A stretch of 64,000 nucleotides of DNA from Pomphorhynchus laevis (lineage: Eukaryota; Acanthocephala; Palaeacanthocephala; Echinorhynchida; Pomphorhynchidae): positions 1-64,000 of the forward strand of contig WNNJ02000582.1 of NCBI GenBank assembly GCA_012934845.2. The letters run 5' to 3'. How positions within the stretch are numbered: the first letter of the stretch is position 1; every line of letters starts with the position of its first letter. The notes under the pieces were generated by a model that ran no database searches, was not told the DNA's origin, and saw only the letters and a list, made by a program, of their open reading frames with translations. A program made the translations under genes and the position numbers. This document shows, piece after piece, positions 34,031 to 44,649 of this stretch.

Positions 34031-34177
34031 TGTCTTATGTTTCAAGTACATGTGCATTTTATGTTATATATAAATAAAATACAAAAGAAAAAATAGATAG
34101 ATATGCACAAAAAACATGAGAAAAAAACAAAAAACAACAAAAACAGCACATTTACCTTATCGCTTGAAGCTGACCAA

Positions 34178-34205
34178 GTTAATTCTATTGTAAGATAGAA
34201 TTAAC
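34178..34205. repeat. Inverted repeat, 11-bp arms
   Basis: GTTAATTCTAT (34178-34188) and its exact complement (34195-34205), 6 bases apart, just left of the old Gypsy copy. Confidence 0.75.
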
Positions 34206-34239
34206 TCTAGTTAGTAAATAAGTCTTAATAACAGCTCAA

Positions 34240-37200
34240 ATATATTTCTTGAACGGGTGGATACTGCTTGCAAAAAATACAGAACATAAAATTGCCCTAT
34301 TCCGAGAGGCCATGTCATATAAAGATGCTATTAAACTGCTCGATGTAGCATTTATCAAAGCAAAAACGTTCTTGTCATTGCCACACCAACTTCGGAATAT
34401 TCGTAAATCCACCAAACAGACGATTGACCAGTACATTCGACATTTATAATCTTTCGGTCGGGATTGCCCATTCGAAGCTGTATGTGCGTTGAAACATCGT
34501 GATTTATTTTTGCGCGACACGTTTATTTCTGCAATAAACACATGTTGCAATACAACAGAGACTATTAAAAGCAGCTTTTACTGACAAACTCCAGGCTTAT
34601 GAGCTAGCACTGACATTCGAGAACGTACAAATTCAATCGAACCATTACAACGAGCTAACAAGACAACAAGATTAGACCGAATCGATCCCCATTAACAATG
34701 CTCGCTACCAAGAAGATAATGAATCTGTTTACGATATCAAGTATAATGCAGAGATTAAACAAAAGTGCTACTTCTACTCGATACTTTGCATATGCGTGAT
34801 CAATGCCCTGCTCGAAGGTCAACATGCAGACCGTGAGATAAGATTGGGAATTTCGAAAGAGTTTGCAAAGCTAAAAAAAATCATTTACTGGCGCATTTTC
34901 AGTTTTGGGGTGTACCTTATCTTCACTCGACATTACATCAAAAATTCAAGACTCTCAAGCGATTGTTAACTGTTACTCGTTAAGAAAACTTGTTGACACA
35001 GATAATGCTTTGAATTTGATCGGACCTGAAGCTATAATGAAGTGTCAACTGATTCCTAGTTTATTAAGTCGGATAGTTTCGATGACAAATACGCCTTTTT
35101 CAACTAAAGTGAACTAATTTGTAATTGCATCAATCATCGTAGATTCAGAACAATACAATAATGCCAAATTTTAGGTTTTGCAGTCGTTAATCTCTGAAAT
35201 TCAACGGTGAGATATCATGTTTTACGATATGAGCAACTGAAGCTGTATGTTGAGCATGTACAACTATTCAATTATCTCGACGAGGGTATTCACCCAATCT
35301 CCACAAAATCCCGCAGGCATAATCAAGTTGACGAGAAATTCATCAAAGGTCAAATAAATCAACTTCTGATAGACGATGTAATCAAGCCAAGTCGTTCGCT
35401 GGGGCAAGCTTAAATAGCGATAGTCGATTATAACAACAATAAAAGGATGGTCATTGACTACTCAAACAATTAATAAATTCACTCAGTTATACGCATTTCT
35501 AATTCCAAGAGTTGACGACTTAATCAATAAGTTTGCTCTATACTCACTTTATAGTACATTAGACTTGAAATCTGGGTACCATCCGGTTACAATACGAGAC
35601 GACAAACGATACTATACAGCATTTGAGGCCAATTGCCGTTTGTTTCGCCTCAAACGTATACCATTCAGCCTTACGAATGCGACCACAGCGTTCCAGCTAG
35701 TAATATCTGGTATCATCACAAATGAAAAGCTCACTGGCACTTACGCTTATCTCGACGATGTGATGATTGGTGGAAGAGATCAAAATCAGCATGCTCACAA
35801 TTTCAAACGATTTCTTGCTGTCGCTAAACAATATAACCTAATTCTAAACCAACAAATTTGCGTGTTCGCATCTCCATGCATACGAATACTCGGATAAGAA
35901 TTGTCGATAGGAAGGATGACTCTCGATCCAAGTCGAGTACCATCAATTAAACGATTAGAGGAGCCATATGTTTAAAGACATTAAAACGAATTATCAGTAC
36001 CTACAGTTGTTGGATACGAAATTTCTCGGATCTCGTGCGTCCGCTCGTTGGCTTTAACACTTTTCCTTTGAATCCGTTAGCGAAATCGGCTTCAGAACAA
36101 CTTAAGCAACGAATCATTTTAGTTAAACTCATAACTATCGACTTCTCGATGTATTTCACAGTAGAAACGGACGCCAGTGATAAGTCGATATGTGCTTGTT
36201 TATCATAGAAAGGAAAACACGTCGCTTTCTTCACCCGATCACTCGATAGGAATTCTCAACGTTTCTCCTTGATCGAAAAATAGGCCTTAGCCATAATCGA
36301 ATCAATTCCTTACTGGATACATTATTTATAAATTCAGCCGTTTACGATCATCACAGATCAACAATCAGTCTCGTTCATGTTCAGAACTAGGAATGGTAAA
36401 ACTAAGAACGACAAAGTATTACGCTGACGATTAGAATTAACAGTTCAAATACAATATTGTTTATCGTCCCGGAACAGATAATTATGCAGCTGATGCGCTT
36501 TTCCGCAACGTAGGTTATAATGCGACTGCTGCGAGCTGAGATGTTGACTTGATGCGCCTGGCCGAAATTCACATTAAGCTATGCCATCCAGGCATAACAC
36601 ATATGAACCATTTCATCAAATCACGTAACTTACAGCACACAATGTATGATATTAGACATGTATCAAGTTGATTAAAAACTGTGCCTATCTGAATCCGAGA
36701 TTTTTTAAACCTCCTGATCCCAAACTCATAAAAACAAATAAACCTTTTGAACGTTTATCTCTTAACTTTAAGGGTCTTATTCCAGCTAAGAACAATCATC
36801 AATATATTCTTAGTGTCATAGACGAATACTATAAGTAACCTTTTGATTTTGCCTGTAAAGATATATCCTTAGTGTCATAGACGAATACAATAGTCACCTT
36901 TTGATTTTGCCTGCAAAGACTTCTCGTCCGACACAATTATGAGCTCCTTGACACAAATATTTTTTATATTCGGATTACCGGAATAAATACATTTTGGCAA
37001 TGGCACAACATTTACAAAGGACATTCAGGTTTTTCTCAACAGGCACAGAATAACAATGACTAATTCCACACCTTGCAATCAGCGTGTAAACGGACAAGTC
37101 GAGCGACTAAACGGTTTACTTAGAAAAAACATCATACTGCGCCTACACGGTATCAATAGAAAAATCAGTGAATGACCAAGTGTGCTGCCTGAGTACCTTG

Positions 37201-38062
37201 ACTCAATCCGGTCATTACTATGTACATCGACAAATGAAACTCCTCAAAATCGTTTGTTTTCATTTAATCGCCGATTTGTGAATGGAATCGGGTTTAAAAA
37301 AAGATTTATTTTAACGTGGCAAACGCGTGCCAGCGCACGCTTACATGACCACAACAAAACAAAACTGTAAATCAGGTGTCGAGAAGGTGTGAACGGAGGA
37401 GGTGTTTGAATGTGATAAAGGAGGGGGCGCGGCGGACGTCGAGAGGGAGTTGATTCCGGGCGAGTTAGGCAGCGACGACGAAGGGTTCCTCAAATGATTT
37501 ACAGAACCAGATTCTATTCAATTGAAACGATTAATCAAAAGTAGTAAATACGACTGCCCAGTCAAGGGAGTGGAACTCCTATATTTGAATCCAAACTATG
37601 CATGCGTTAAGTTTAAAAATGGAAAAGAAAGCTTCATTTATACACGATATTTGTCTCCACATTCTAGCAGTCAGCATTCGATGACACTGCCCCAAATACA
37701 TGATCGATAACATACAATACCGACAATTTTACTTCAGAACCGATTAAAAAAATAAAGGGTCAACATTCTTACTAAAACCAACAACCCTCGTCAATTGCTT
37801 ATTTAATCTCGAGTGGTAAACTCAATGATTGTTATGATAATCTTGGTAGTCAAAGCAAAATATGCAAAAACACAGAAGTCAAAAGAATCAGCAATTTGAA
37901 CGTCTTCTTAAAGCTTACCATAACGATATTCAAAGCCCTCATCGCACGCGCATATTTAATCGTTCAAACGGTTCAGTATCTAAGCAGCTGGAACAACGAC
38001 CACAGAGAAAACGTCAAAAACCGCTATACCTCAAGGATTTTTGTGGGGAAAACTACACATGA
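34240..38062 (+). mobile_element. Old Ty3/Gypsy-type copy, interrupted
   Basis: A decayed relative of the element at 424-4420, with parts in the standard order. Gag-like text lies near 34380-34440 (RKSTKQTIDQYI). Reverse transcriptase lies at 35460-35890 (STLDLKSGYHPVTI, LFRLKRIPFSLTNAT, TYAYLDDVMIGG). RNase H lies near 36150-36400, integrase near 36540-37250, and a basic tail at 37862-38062. It is clearly broken, with many interruptions, and looks much older than the first copy. A LINE 3' end is inserted at 37296-37490. No terminal repeats were recognised. Confidence 0.75.
37296..37490 (-). mobile_element. LINE 3' end inserted in the Gypsy copy
   Basis: About 190 bases match the 3' end of the LINE at 24788-24980, with few differences. 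They begin AAAAAGATTTATTTTAACGT and end near GGCAGCGACGACGAAGG. This is a 5'-truncated insertion on the minus strand, with its poly-T side at the left. The Gypsy text resumes after it, so the LINE came later. Confidence 0.75.
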
Positions 38063-38764
38063 ACTTATGGCATAAAAATTTACGTCTGAAGAAACAATAT
38101 TTCTTATAGAGAACATAATGAACGAATTAATAAAAATATAGATACACTAGTAAGTAAAATGCTAATCACTTTTTTCTCCACAAAAGATTGCCAATCACTT
38201 CCCATTAAACTCTAAACATATCTGCATCTACAACACCATTTGACAACAACATACCTAACTTCATCAAATTATCCAGAAAAATCGCAAATAATTCAAGGTA
38301 AATTGTAAGGAGCCCGCAAGCACCATTATCCAGACACAAAGACGTTGGCTTAACTGATCCACTGTTGGGGAATGTGCAAGACAGAAGAGCAAATTTTCTG
38401 CCATCGATACCGTTAAGTGGATTTTCATTTATCTCGCTTGTAGGCCAACACAATGCGAAATAGACAAGATCCTTTTGCACTTAACATCCTTCAGTGGAAT
38501 TCGAGAGGTGATTATGCTCTTCATCTGCTGCCTTGTCAAGATGCAGAATCATTGTCCTTCGGGAAACATAATCTATCAGGATATTCCAGGATATTATTCA
38601 GTTTCTACCAGGATACATAAACTATTTCTACATTCTATACTCCACCCACTCCTCATCTCAAGGTATTGTAACCCTAGTGAAATATGCACTTAAGTCGTCC
38701 CTTCTACTAAACTTTTCATGACCTGTATTTTCTTGTTAAGAGGTTTCACTCTGCAAGGCATTAA

Positions 38765-39450
38765 ATAAGCTAGCTGAGTCTACGTATTTTATATTGCAAA
38801 TTAAAAATAATGCAAAATAAAAGTTAAATAGTTAAATAATAAAAAATTAATTAATAATAAATAATTGTTATAAGGGTTTATATAATTTATATCAAGATGA
38901 ATTATAAACTGAAATTAAAAATAAAAATCAATTTTTATGAATTGACTAATAAATAACAGACGTTGTATCAGAATAAGGATTAGAGGTCATCAGGAGGAAC
39001 TGCTATGTTATCAGGTTTCGGCCCCTGTTCCTCTACCCAACATAGCAGCGGGGCCAAATACATGCTAATGATGTATTTCCTCTGATAAAACTATCTAGTA
39101 TCTTATTCTAATACAAAGTATATTATTTATTATCCATCTATAAAAATTTACCAGTTAAGAGTTTAAATTTATTTTTTATATTATTGTGTTGATTTATATA
39201 TTTTACTATTTTCTGCTTGATGTTATTTTTATAGTAACCCAGTTTAAAATATGTATCTATTAAATTATTTAAATGATTTTAAAGAAAGCCAATATCATTA
39301 CAAATTGTTGCAATTCTTAAAATTTCATTATTTAATGTATTATATTTTATATTATATGGTATGCATGAATGCTCATGCAAAAATATGTTTCTTGTAAATT
39401 TAAATTTGTCATCTTTACGATATAAATTAATAGTAGTTTTAGTTAATGCT
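38765..39450 (-). mobile_element. Naiad-type PLE, 5'-truncated copy
   Basis: The right part (39450-39110, minus) is the C-terminal reverse transcriptase region in broken frames, matching 54030-53650. It is followed by the structured module (39087-38987), the A+T-rich tail and the end motif TACGTAGACTCAG at about 38790-38775. It has the best preserved structured module in the window. Confidence 0.65.
38987..39087 (-). ncRNA. Structured RNA module, best-preserved copy
   Basis: All proposed stems can form. The hairpin pairs 39071-39078 with 39056-39063. Stem a, GGCCCC/GGGGCC, pairs 39050-39055 with 39020-39025. Stem b, CTGCTATG/CATAGCAG, pairs 39041-39048 with 39000-39007. The outer stem pairs 39077-39087 with 38987-38999, with one bulged base. 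Stems a and b interleave, so together they make a pseudoknot. Confidence 0.55.
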
Positions 39451-39559
39451 CATGCCAGCGTTTTAATATAATCAATGGAAATATTAGATCAGGTAATTTC
39501 ATAAAGATCGTGCATCCATGGATAAAATAATTTACAGTAGTCATGATATGATATTAGGT

Positions 39560-40930
39560 GAGTTCATCGATATAATTGGTGGTTGGATTATTTTAGCCAT
39601 TTGCAGATCCAACAACTACCTAATTCATAGCTTACCTTTCTCCTCATTTCATTGCGCTACAACCAAATCCATTCTAGACAATCTCCTAATTGACAAGAGT
39701 TGGATGCTTAAGCCTTCTTGTGTTAAACAATCAAAACAAACCATGACCACTTCGCGTGACTTACATCGATGACGGATAGATGAAGATTCTCTGCTACAGA
39801 GAATACACCACTTTAATACCATCAAGATGTCCCGTTTCCGAGCTTATATCAACCTCTTCCCCTGAGTAAGTAATGTGAGTTTAACCAATGTTTCTCACAG
39901 CAAACCAACGTCATTATTTCTATTACCTATAAAGGTAGCATATTTAATCCCACTGCAACAAAATTCAAAGTCCTTGCCAAAATGCTTCACATTCCAAACA
40001 TATATGATTACTTCAAGCCAACTCTCTCTCACATAGATACTCTAGAAATCGTTTCAGTTTTCAGCTAACACTGGATAAATCGTGTTGATTACTTGGATCT
40101 TTCTCAGTCTTCCATCTGTAAGATATTTAAGAAAGAGAAGTTTGTTAGTTGAAGGCAGAATGTATCTTGCTAGATTCAAGCGATAGGCTTTGACAGATTT
40201 TTGACGAAGTCTATCTTCCAGCATTATCTAGCACCACGACTTTTCACGTAAATCACATATCAGCGATCTGTATCGTTTATGTTCGATCGGGAAAGAAGTG
40301 GAAAGATTAAGAATGCAAAACGCTTGAGGTGGTGAATGGATTTTGCATGTTATAAATACGAAATTTAGTATCGACCTGAACACATGAACGTCTCAGCTGA
40401 CATTATGTCTCGTGATGTGTGCTGCGCAACTGCTAATCAAAAAAAACTTGATGGAACTATAAAACCAACTAATTCATCCTAAAGTGATTCGTATGTACCA
40501 CTACGTGAAATCTCAAAACCTACCATTCTCACTGGACAATATTCGAAGAATAACTTCTTGTTGCGAGATATGCTGTCGGGTAAAACCTCGCTTTTTTAAG
40601 CCTACGGATGACTTCCAATGATAAAAGCGACTCACCTACTCAATAGATTGTCTATAGATTTCAAAGGACCTCTACCCAAAACTCAATTAGGGTATTGATA
40701 TATTCTTACAGTTATCAACGAATATAGTCTCTATCCATTTGCGTTTGCAACTAAGGATATGACAACGTCAACTGTCATCGAATGCCTGAAAACTATATTT
40801 TCACTCTGCGGTTGCCCTAGTTACACTCTGATCGGGGGACTAGTTTCGTTTTAACGAAACTAAAATCTTGGCTTTTGGAAATGAGTGTAATTTCAAGTCA
40901 TACTTCACCTTTTTAAACTGTGCTCCTGGA
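39560..40930 (+). mobile_element. Third, very old Gypsy-type fragment
   Basis: Text near 39600-39770 resembles the region before the reverse transcriptase core (SILDNLLIDKSWMLKPS). The integrase is recognisable from about 40480: HPKVIRMYHYVKSQNLPFSL, a Cys pair (CEICCRVKPRFFKP), FKGPLPK, and a later catalytic-core stretch near 40820-40900. It is broken and incomplete, and it ends at about 40920, where a run of palindromes starts. No terminal repeats were seen. Confidence 0.55.
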
Positions 40931-41067
40931 GCTAATATGCTTCAGTTTCAATATTGTAGATGTTGCCTACATCTACAATTATGAAACAATTATGGCAACA
41001 TAATTGTGGCCGCATTACATAATTGTGGCAACATCTACAATTATGAAACTGAAGCATATTAGCTCCA
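40926..41067. repeat. Large nested inverted repeat
   Basis: GGAGCTAATATGCTTCAGTT and on (40928-40950) returns in exact complement at 41044-41066. The pairing extends inward to about 40967 and 41027 with few mismatches. Inside the left arm a further palindrome (TTGTAGATGT, 40954-40963 with 40969-40978) is nested. Repeats of ACAATTATGAAAC and CATAATTGTGG fill the centre. Confidence 0.85.
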
Positions 41068-41093
41068 TATATATAATTACAGTGAGAGTGTAA

Positions 41094-41277
41094 CCTCACT
41101 CTAATGAGGTTACATTAGAGTGAATAAGAAACCTCACTCTAATGAGGTTACATTAGAGTGAATAAGAAACCTCACTCTAATGAGGTTACATTAGAGTGAA
41201 TAAGAAACCTCACTCTAATGAGGTTACATTAGAGTGAATAAGAAACCTCACTCTAATGAGGTTACATTAGAGTGAAT
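41094..41277 (+). repeat. Five tandem 38-bp hairpin units
   Basis: Units start at 41094, 41132, 41170, 41208 and 41246, and the last is shortened. They are identical over their shared length. Each unit contains CACTCTAAT, 8 bases, then its exact complement ATTAGAGTG, and also CCTCA/TGAGG. Each unit can therefore fold by itself, in two alternative ways. Confidence 0.95.
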
Positions 41278-41308
41278 ATTAAAAAGACATCGGTGATGTC
41301 TTTTTAAT
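41278..41308. repeat. Perfect palindrome, 14-bp arms
   Basis: ATTAAAAAGACATC (41278-41291), GGT, then the exact complement (41295-41308). It directly abuts the 38-bp tandem array. Confidence 0.9.
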
Positions 41309-41342
41309 AAGGACACACGGCAAAGAATCATTACAGTTATTC

Positions 41343-41382
41343 ATTAATGAACTAAACAACGGTAGTTGTTTAGTTCATTAAT
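41343..41382. repeat. Perfect palindrome, 18-bp arms
   Basis: ATTAATGAACTAAACAAC (41343-41360), GGTA, then the exact complement (41365-41382). Confidence 0.9.
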
Positions 41383-41406
41383 AACGTCAAAATATCACTG
41401 AAATCA

Positions 41407-41428
41407 GTTATTTAGTTCACTAAATAAC
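41407..41428. repeat. Perfect palindrome, 10-bp arms
   Basis: GTTATTTAGT (41407-41416), TC, then the exact complement (41419-41428). It shares the TTTAGTTCA word with the preceding palindrome. Confidence 0.85.
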
Positions 41429-41689
41429 GCGAAACGCCGAAATTACGTTATAATAAAGGCTAGAATCACTGACACTAAACTACATATCCGGGATGAGTCT
41501 TCATCTGAAATAACTGGCTGCTTCTCGCATGGGTATCTCGATTAATATTTATATATCGTTGCGCTCAGACTTCCATCCAAATTGCATGCTCGCTTGCTCT
41601 CTAAATTATACCATAAGTGAGTTTCGAGAGGATTAAATTGAAGTACGCTTTATCGTTTTATGATTTCTTCCAACGATCCCGTTAATTTG

Positions 41690-41840
41690 AGATAGAAAGG
41701 CTGCTCGAAATCAGATCCACATCCCACTGCTCATTTATCCCATGATTAAATTCACGCAGAACCGCTTCTAACTCTGCTAGGTTGATGTGCAATTCGTCAT
41801 CTTTTTTGATAACCACGAAGAGTTATTCTATAAGTTTTCA
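41690..41840 (-). pseudogene. LTR-type RNase H-like scrap
   Basis: The minus strand reads KKDDELHINLAELEAVLREF and then WDVDL. This is the 'HINxxELxAVxxGL' stretch of RNase H-like domains in some LTR-type and related elements. Only about 45 residues are seen. It is a fossil of a family different from the Gypsy copies here. Confidence 0.35.
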
Positions 41841-42039
41841 GTTAATCTCGAGGATCACCACAAACGCTAAATTGCTTGCATCACACTATATATCACCACT
41901 ACTTACCTTAGGACTGTTTTTTACTCTCCTAACCTTATCCGCCGTTTTCAGTCACTCATAAATCTTATGTAGCTACCCCGAAATCTAATCGGGGCCACAA
42001 TTTGAGGAAATTCTGTGTGATCACACAACTCGTATGGAC

Positions 42040-42320
42040 AAGAAATTTAATTCATATTAACTAAGCCTTCATAAACTAAATAAAATAACTAAGGAAGACT
42101 ATATTAGTCTCCGTTCAAATACAGCTAAACCAGCGTTTTTGTACCTCTTATCCAAAATTCACAAAGATAAGAGATGTGTCCGACCTATGATTGCATGCTA
42201 TGACAGCTTCAATAACAAGCTTACTAAGCGACTCAATTGTATGATAAAATCGTTGTGCAACAATAATAGCTCATGTATGGCTTCTATTGGATATGATTTT
42301 AATGAAATTGTATAATGAAA
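42040..42320 (+). pseudogene. PLE reverse transcriptase fragment
   Basis: The plus strand reads LNKITKEDYISLRSNTAKPA, then FLYLLSKIHKDKRCVRPMIA and NNKLTKRLNCMIKSL. The 'KIHK...RP' block is the signature of Penelope-like reverse transcriptases. Only the N-terminal fingers region is present. Confidence 0.6.
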
Positions 42321-42329
42321 TTTTGCATA

Positions 42330-43580
42330 GTTGCATAAATTATTATGATATTGATATAGTTTAGAACCATACAAACAATTTAATTACATGCGATAATATA
42401 CAATTATTAAACTATCTTATGAAGTAACAATTAAAATACCTTAAAAAGTAAAAGCTGTATTGAAATTGAATTTGTTTTGAAAGATTTTTGAGAACTTTAA
42501 ATTTAAAGTTTGTTTTCTTTTTAAAGAAAATAATACAAAATTGTTGATTAAAAATTGTCTTAGAGTCAGTCCATATAATTTGTAGCACGGCTGTGATTGA
42601 ACTTTAAAAAATATTGATTTTTATACAATTTGCATTGATTCTCGTTCAATTTGAACAATTTAATAGCATCATCTTCTAATGGTAATCATTCTTAACTATC
42701 TTGTTGTTAATGATGCTGTAAAATCAATTATCGAATTATATCTTAAGACAAGGCGATTCATCTTTGTAAGATAAATATTAGTTATTGCTCATGATTTTGT
42801 TAATTGAAAAAGTAATTTATTAAAAAATTGGTCCCTTAGATTTTGTATGTTCTTGTTGGAAAAAGTAAATTGTGATTTTTTCGGCATTGCATTGGTTTAC
42901 TAGTCGAAAAGTAATGCATTACACAATATCATTCATTATTTGAGGCTTATGTATGTGACTGAGCAATACTTGAATTTTATTTGGTAGACAACATTCAATT
43001 CATATGTAGGATTTAGGCTTCCGTTTAACCCCCATCGTCAGATTGTCATTGTTTGATTGCAGATACTTTGATAGCTCTTTTATTGTTACGGTGCGGCCGA
43101 AGATCGTCTATCCTGTTAATGTAAATTGCCCTAAATAAAAATGATGATTTTAATAAAACTTTTAGTTTGAACTTTGATTTTGCACTTGGTGTCTGTCCAT
43201 AACCCAAAAATTCAATATGCTTTGATTTGGACTTTACGAATGTTTTATCATCATAAAAACTTCCATGACACTAGATTATCACAATGTTTCTCGTTGACTT
43301 GTAACGGTTATGATTTCATTAACGTACAAAACCAGCACCCGTTGATATTACAAATGAGATGCTAAATAAGCTGCATGTTCATTAATTCGGTCGTTTAGTT
43401 AAATTTGATTCTGCATTTCGATGTTTAAGTCAATAATCAGTTCTCTCTGAAAGTAAAGCTTAAACCGTGGAGATAAAAACTATAAGATTTAATAACTCTA
43501 TGCGATATCTAAGACATGAAACTATAGATCTATCACAGTTGCGGACACAAGTATTCCGTAAAACGCAGTAGCAAAATCTT
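42330..43580. other. A+T-rich stretch without genes
   Basis: No supported gene or repeat. Confidence 0.45.
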
Positions 43581-43589
43581 AATGATCAG

Positions 43590-43740
43590 ATCAGCTAACT
43601 GAGTCTAAGTATTTTTATACAAATTAAAAATAGCGATAAATAATTATAAATAATAAATAATTGTAAAGGATTTTATAAAATTAATAGCTACATAACGATA
43701 CAATTTATTATTAAATTTAATAATAATTTAGAATAATGGT
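43590..43740 (-). mobile_element. Terminal piece of Naiad-type PLE 3' unit
   Basis: GCTAACTGAGTCTAAGTATTT (from 43591) followed by A+T-rich tail matches the family end. It joins directly to the LINE piece starting at about 43740. Confidence 0.45.
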
Positions 43741-44570
43741 AAATTTCACGAAATCTTGTGTTCTTTGAACCAGCAATCTCGCATGCAAATTCAATCTTAT
43801 CCTACTCTCTTTTATAATAGCCATCGCCTACCTTGCGTGAATACGCTAACATTTCTCGGAGTAATTATAGACTTATCTTTCTCGTTCTCAACATTTAAAC
43901 TAAAAAAGGTTCGTTCCTGTTATCCTATTCTCCGTGACATTTGTCACATTCGAAAAACCACGAAATTTTCTATTTTAAACCCTCTAATGTCCTCCTTCCA
44001 ACTACCTCGTCTTGACTATTGCATCTCAATTTTCTCAAACTTCCCATCTTGTGTTACTTTCTTCACACTGCAGCCAACATATTTCTTCAAGGCCGGCGTT
44101 TTGATCATATCTCTAATGACCTTATTAACCTTCGTTGGCTCAATGTACAGAATCGAGTTTTATATATTTATCTGCCGTTCTCGCTTTTAGTTTTCTTTAT
44201 CATGTCCTCAGTATCTTCATCAAAAATTGCTCGGTTCTTAATATCCGTCATCCAAAGCACTTCGCTTTAACAATCAGTTCCTGCTGCACATTCATCATCA
44301 TTCGAATTTTGGCCTGCGTTACTGTCCCATTTTTATGCCTCAGTTGGAATTATCTTCATCTTAAACTTCGTTGCAAGCCTAACCTCGCAACCTTTAAATC
44401 CATGTCTCGCACCTTTCTACTGAGTAACCAGGCGTTAGAGCTAAACTAGCAACTATATACGAATTTTTCATCGGTCCAACATCGGCTACGTTGTATGGAC
44501 TTCAGTAACATCATTTTTAATTTTTTGTTTATTTTAGTGGATTTGTAAGTGGCCCGTCTAAATGAGGTTC
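43740..44570 (+). mobile_element. Decayed LINE fragment, C-terminal half
   Basis: The plus frames read HRLPCVNTLTFLGVIIDLSF, RSCYPILRDICHIRK, FQLPRLDYCISIFSNFPS, then FDHISNDLINLRWLNVQNRV and a tail. These match the LINE in beta-tubulin intron 2 ([35 protein letters not shown]), but in several frames. The element ends near 44570 in AATAAATCTA repeats. It is an older relative of that family. Confidence 0.6.
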
Positions 44571-44649
44571 TTGAAAAAATAATAAATCTATCTAAAATTT
44601 TAGATATCTAAATCTATCTAAATCTATTAAAATTAAAAAAATCAATTTT

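Noticed and set aside
38987-39087. Hammerhead ribozyme in the structured PLE module (it contains CTGATGA and GAAA)
   Set aside because: The two core words are in the wrong order and no stem joins them as in a hammerhead on either strand.
38987-39087. Definite HDV-like ribozyme
   Set aside because: The stem order is similar, but there is no P4 hairpin and I cannot place the catalytic C or the P1.1 pairs, so I report only a pseudoknot candidate.
40841-40862. A 22-base perfect palindrome in the old Gypsy integrase
   Set aside because: It is inside coding text that continues across it with family-like residues on both sides, so it is probably chance and not part of the snap-back chain that follows.
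41094-41277. CRISPR-like array
   Set aside because: The units are identical head to tail with no unique spacers, and the context is a eukaryotic transposon graveyard.
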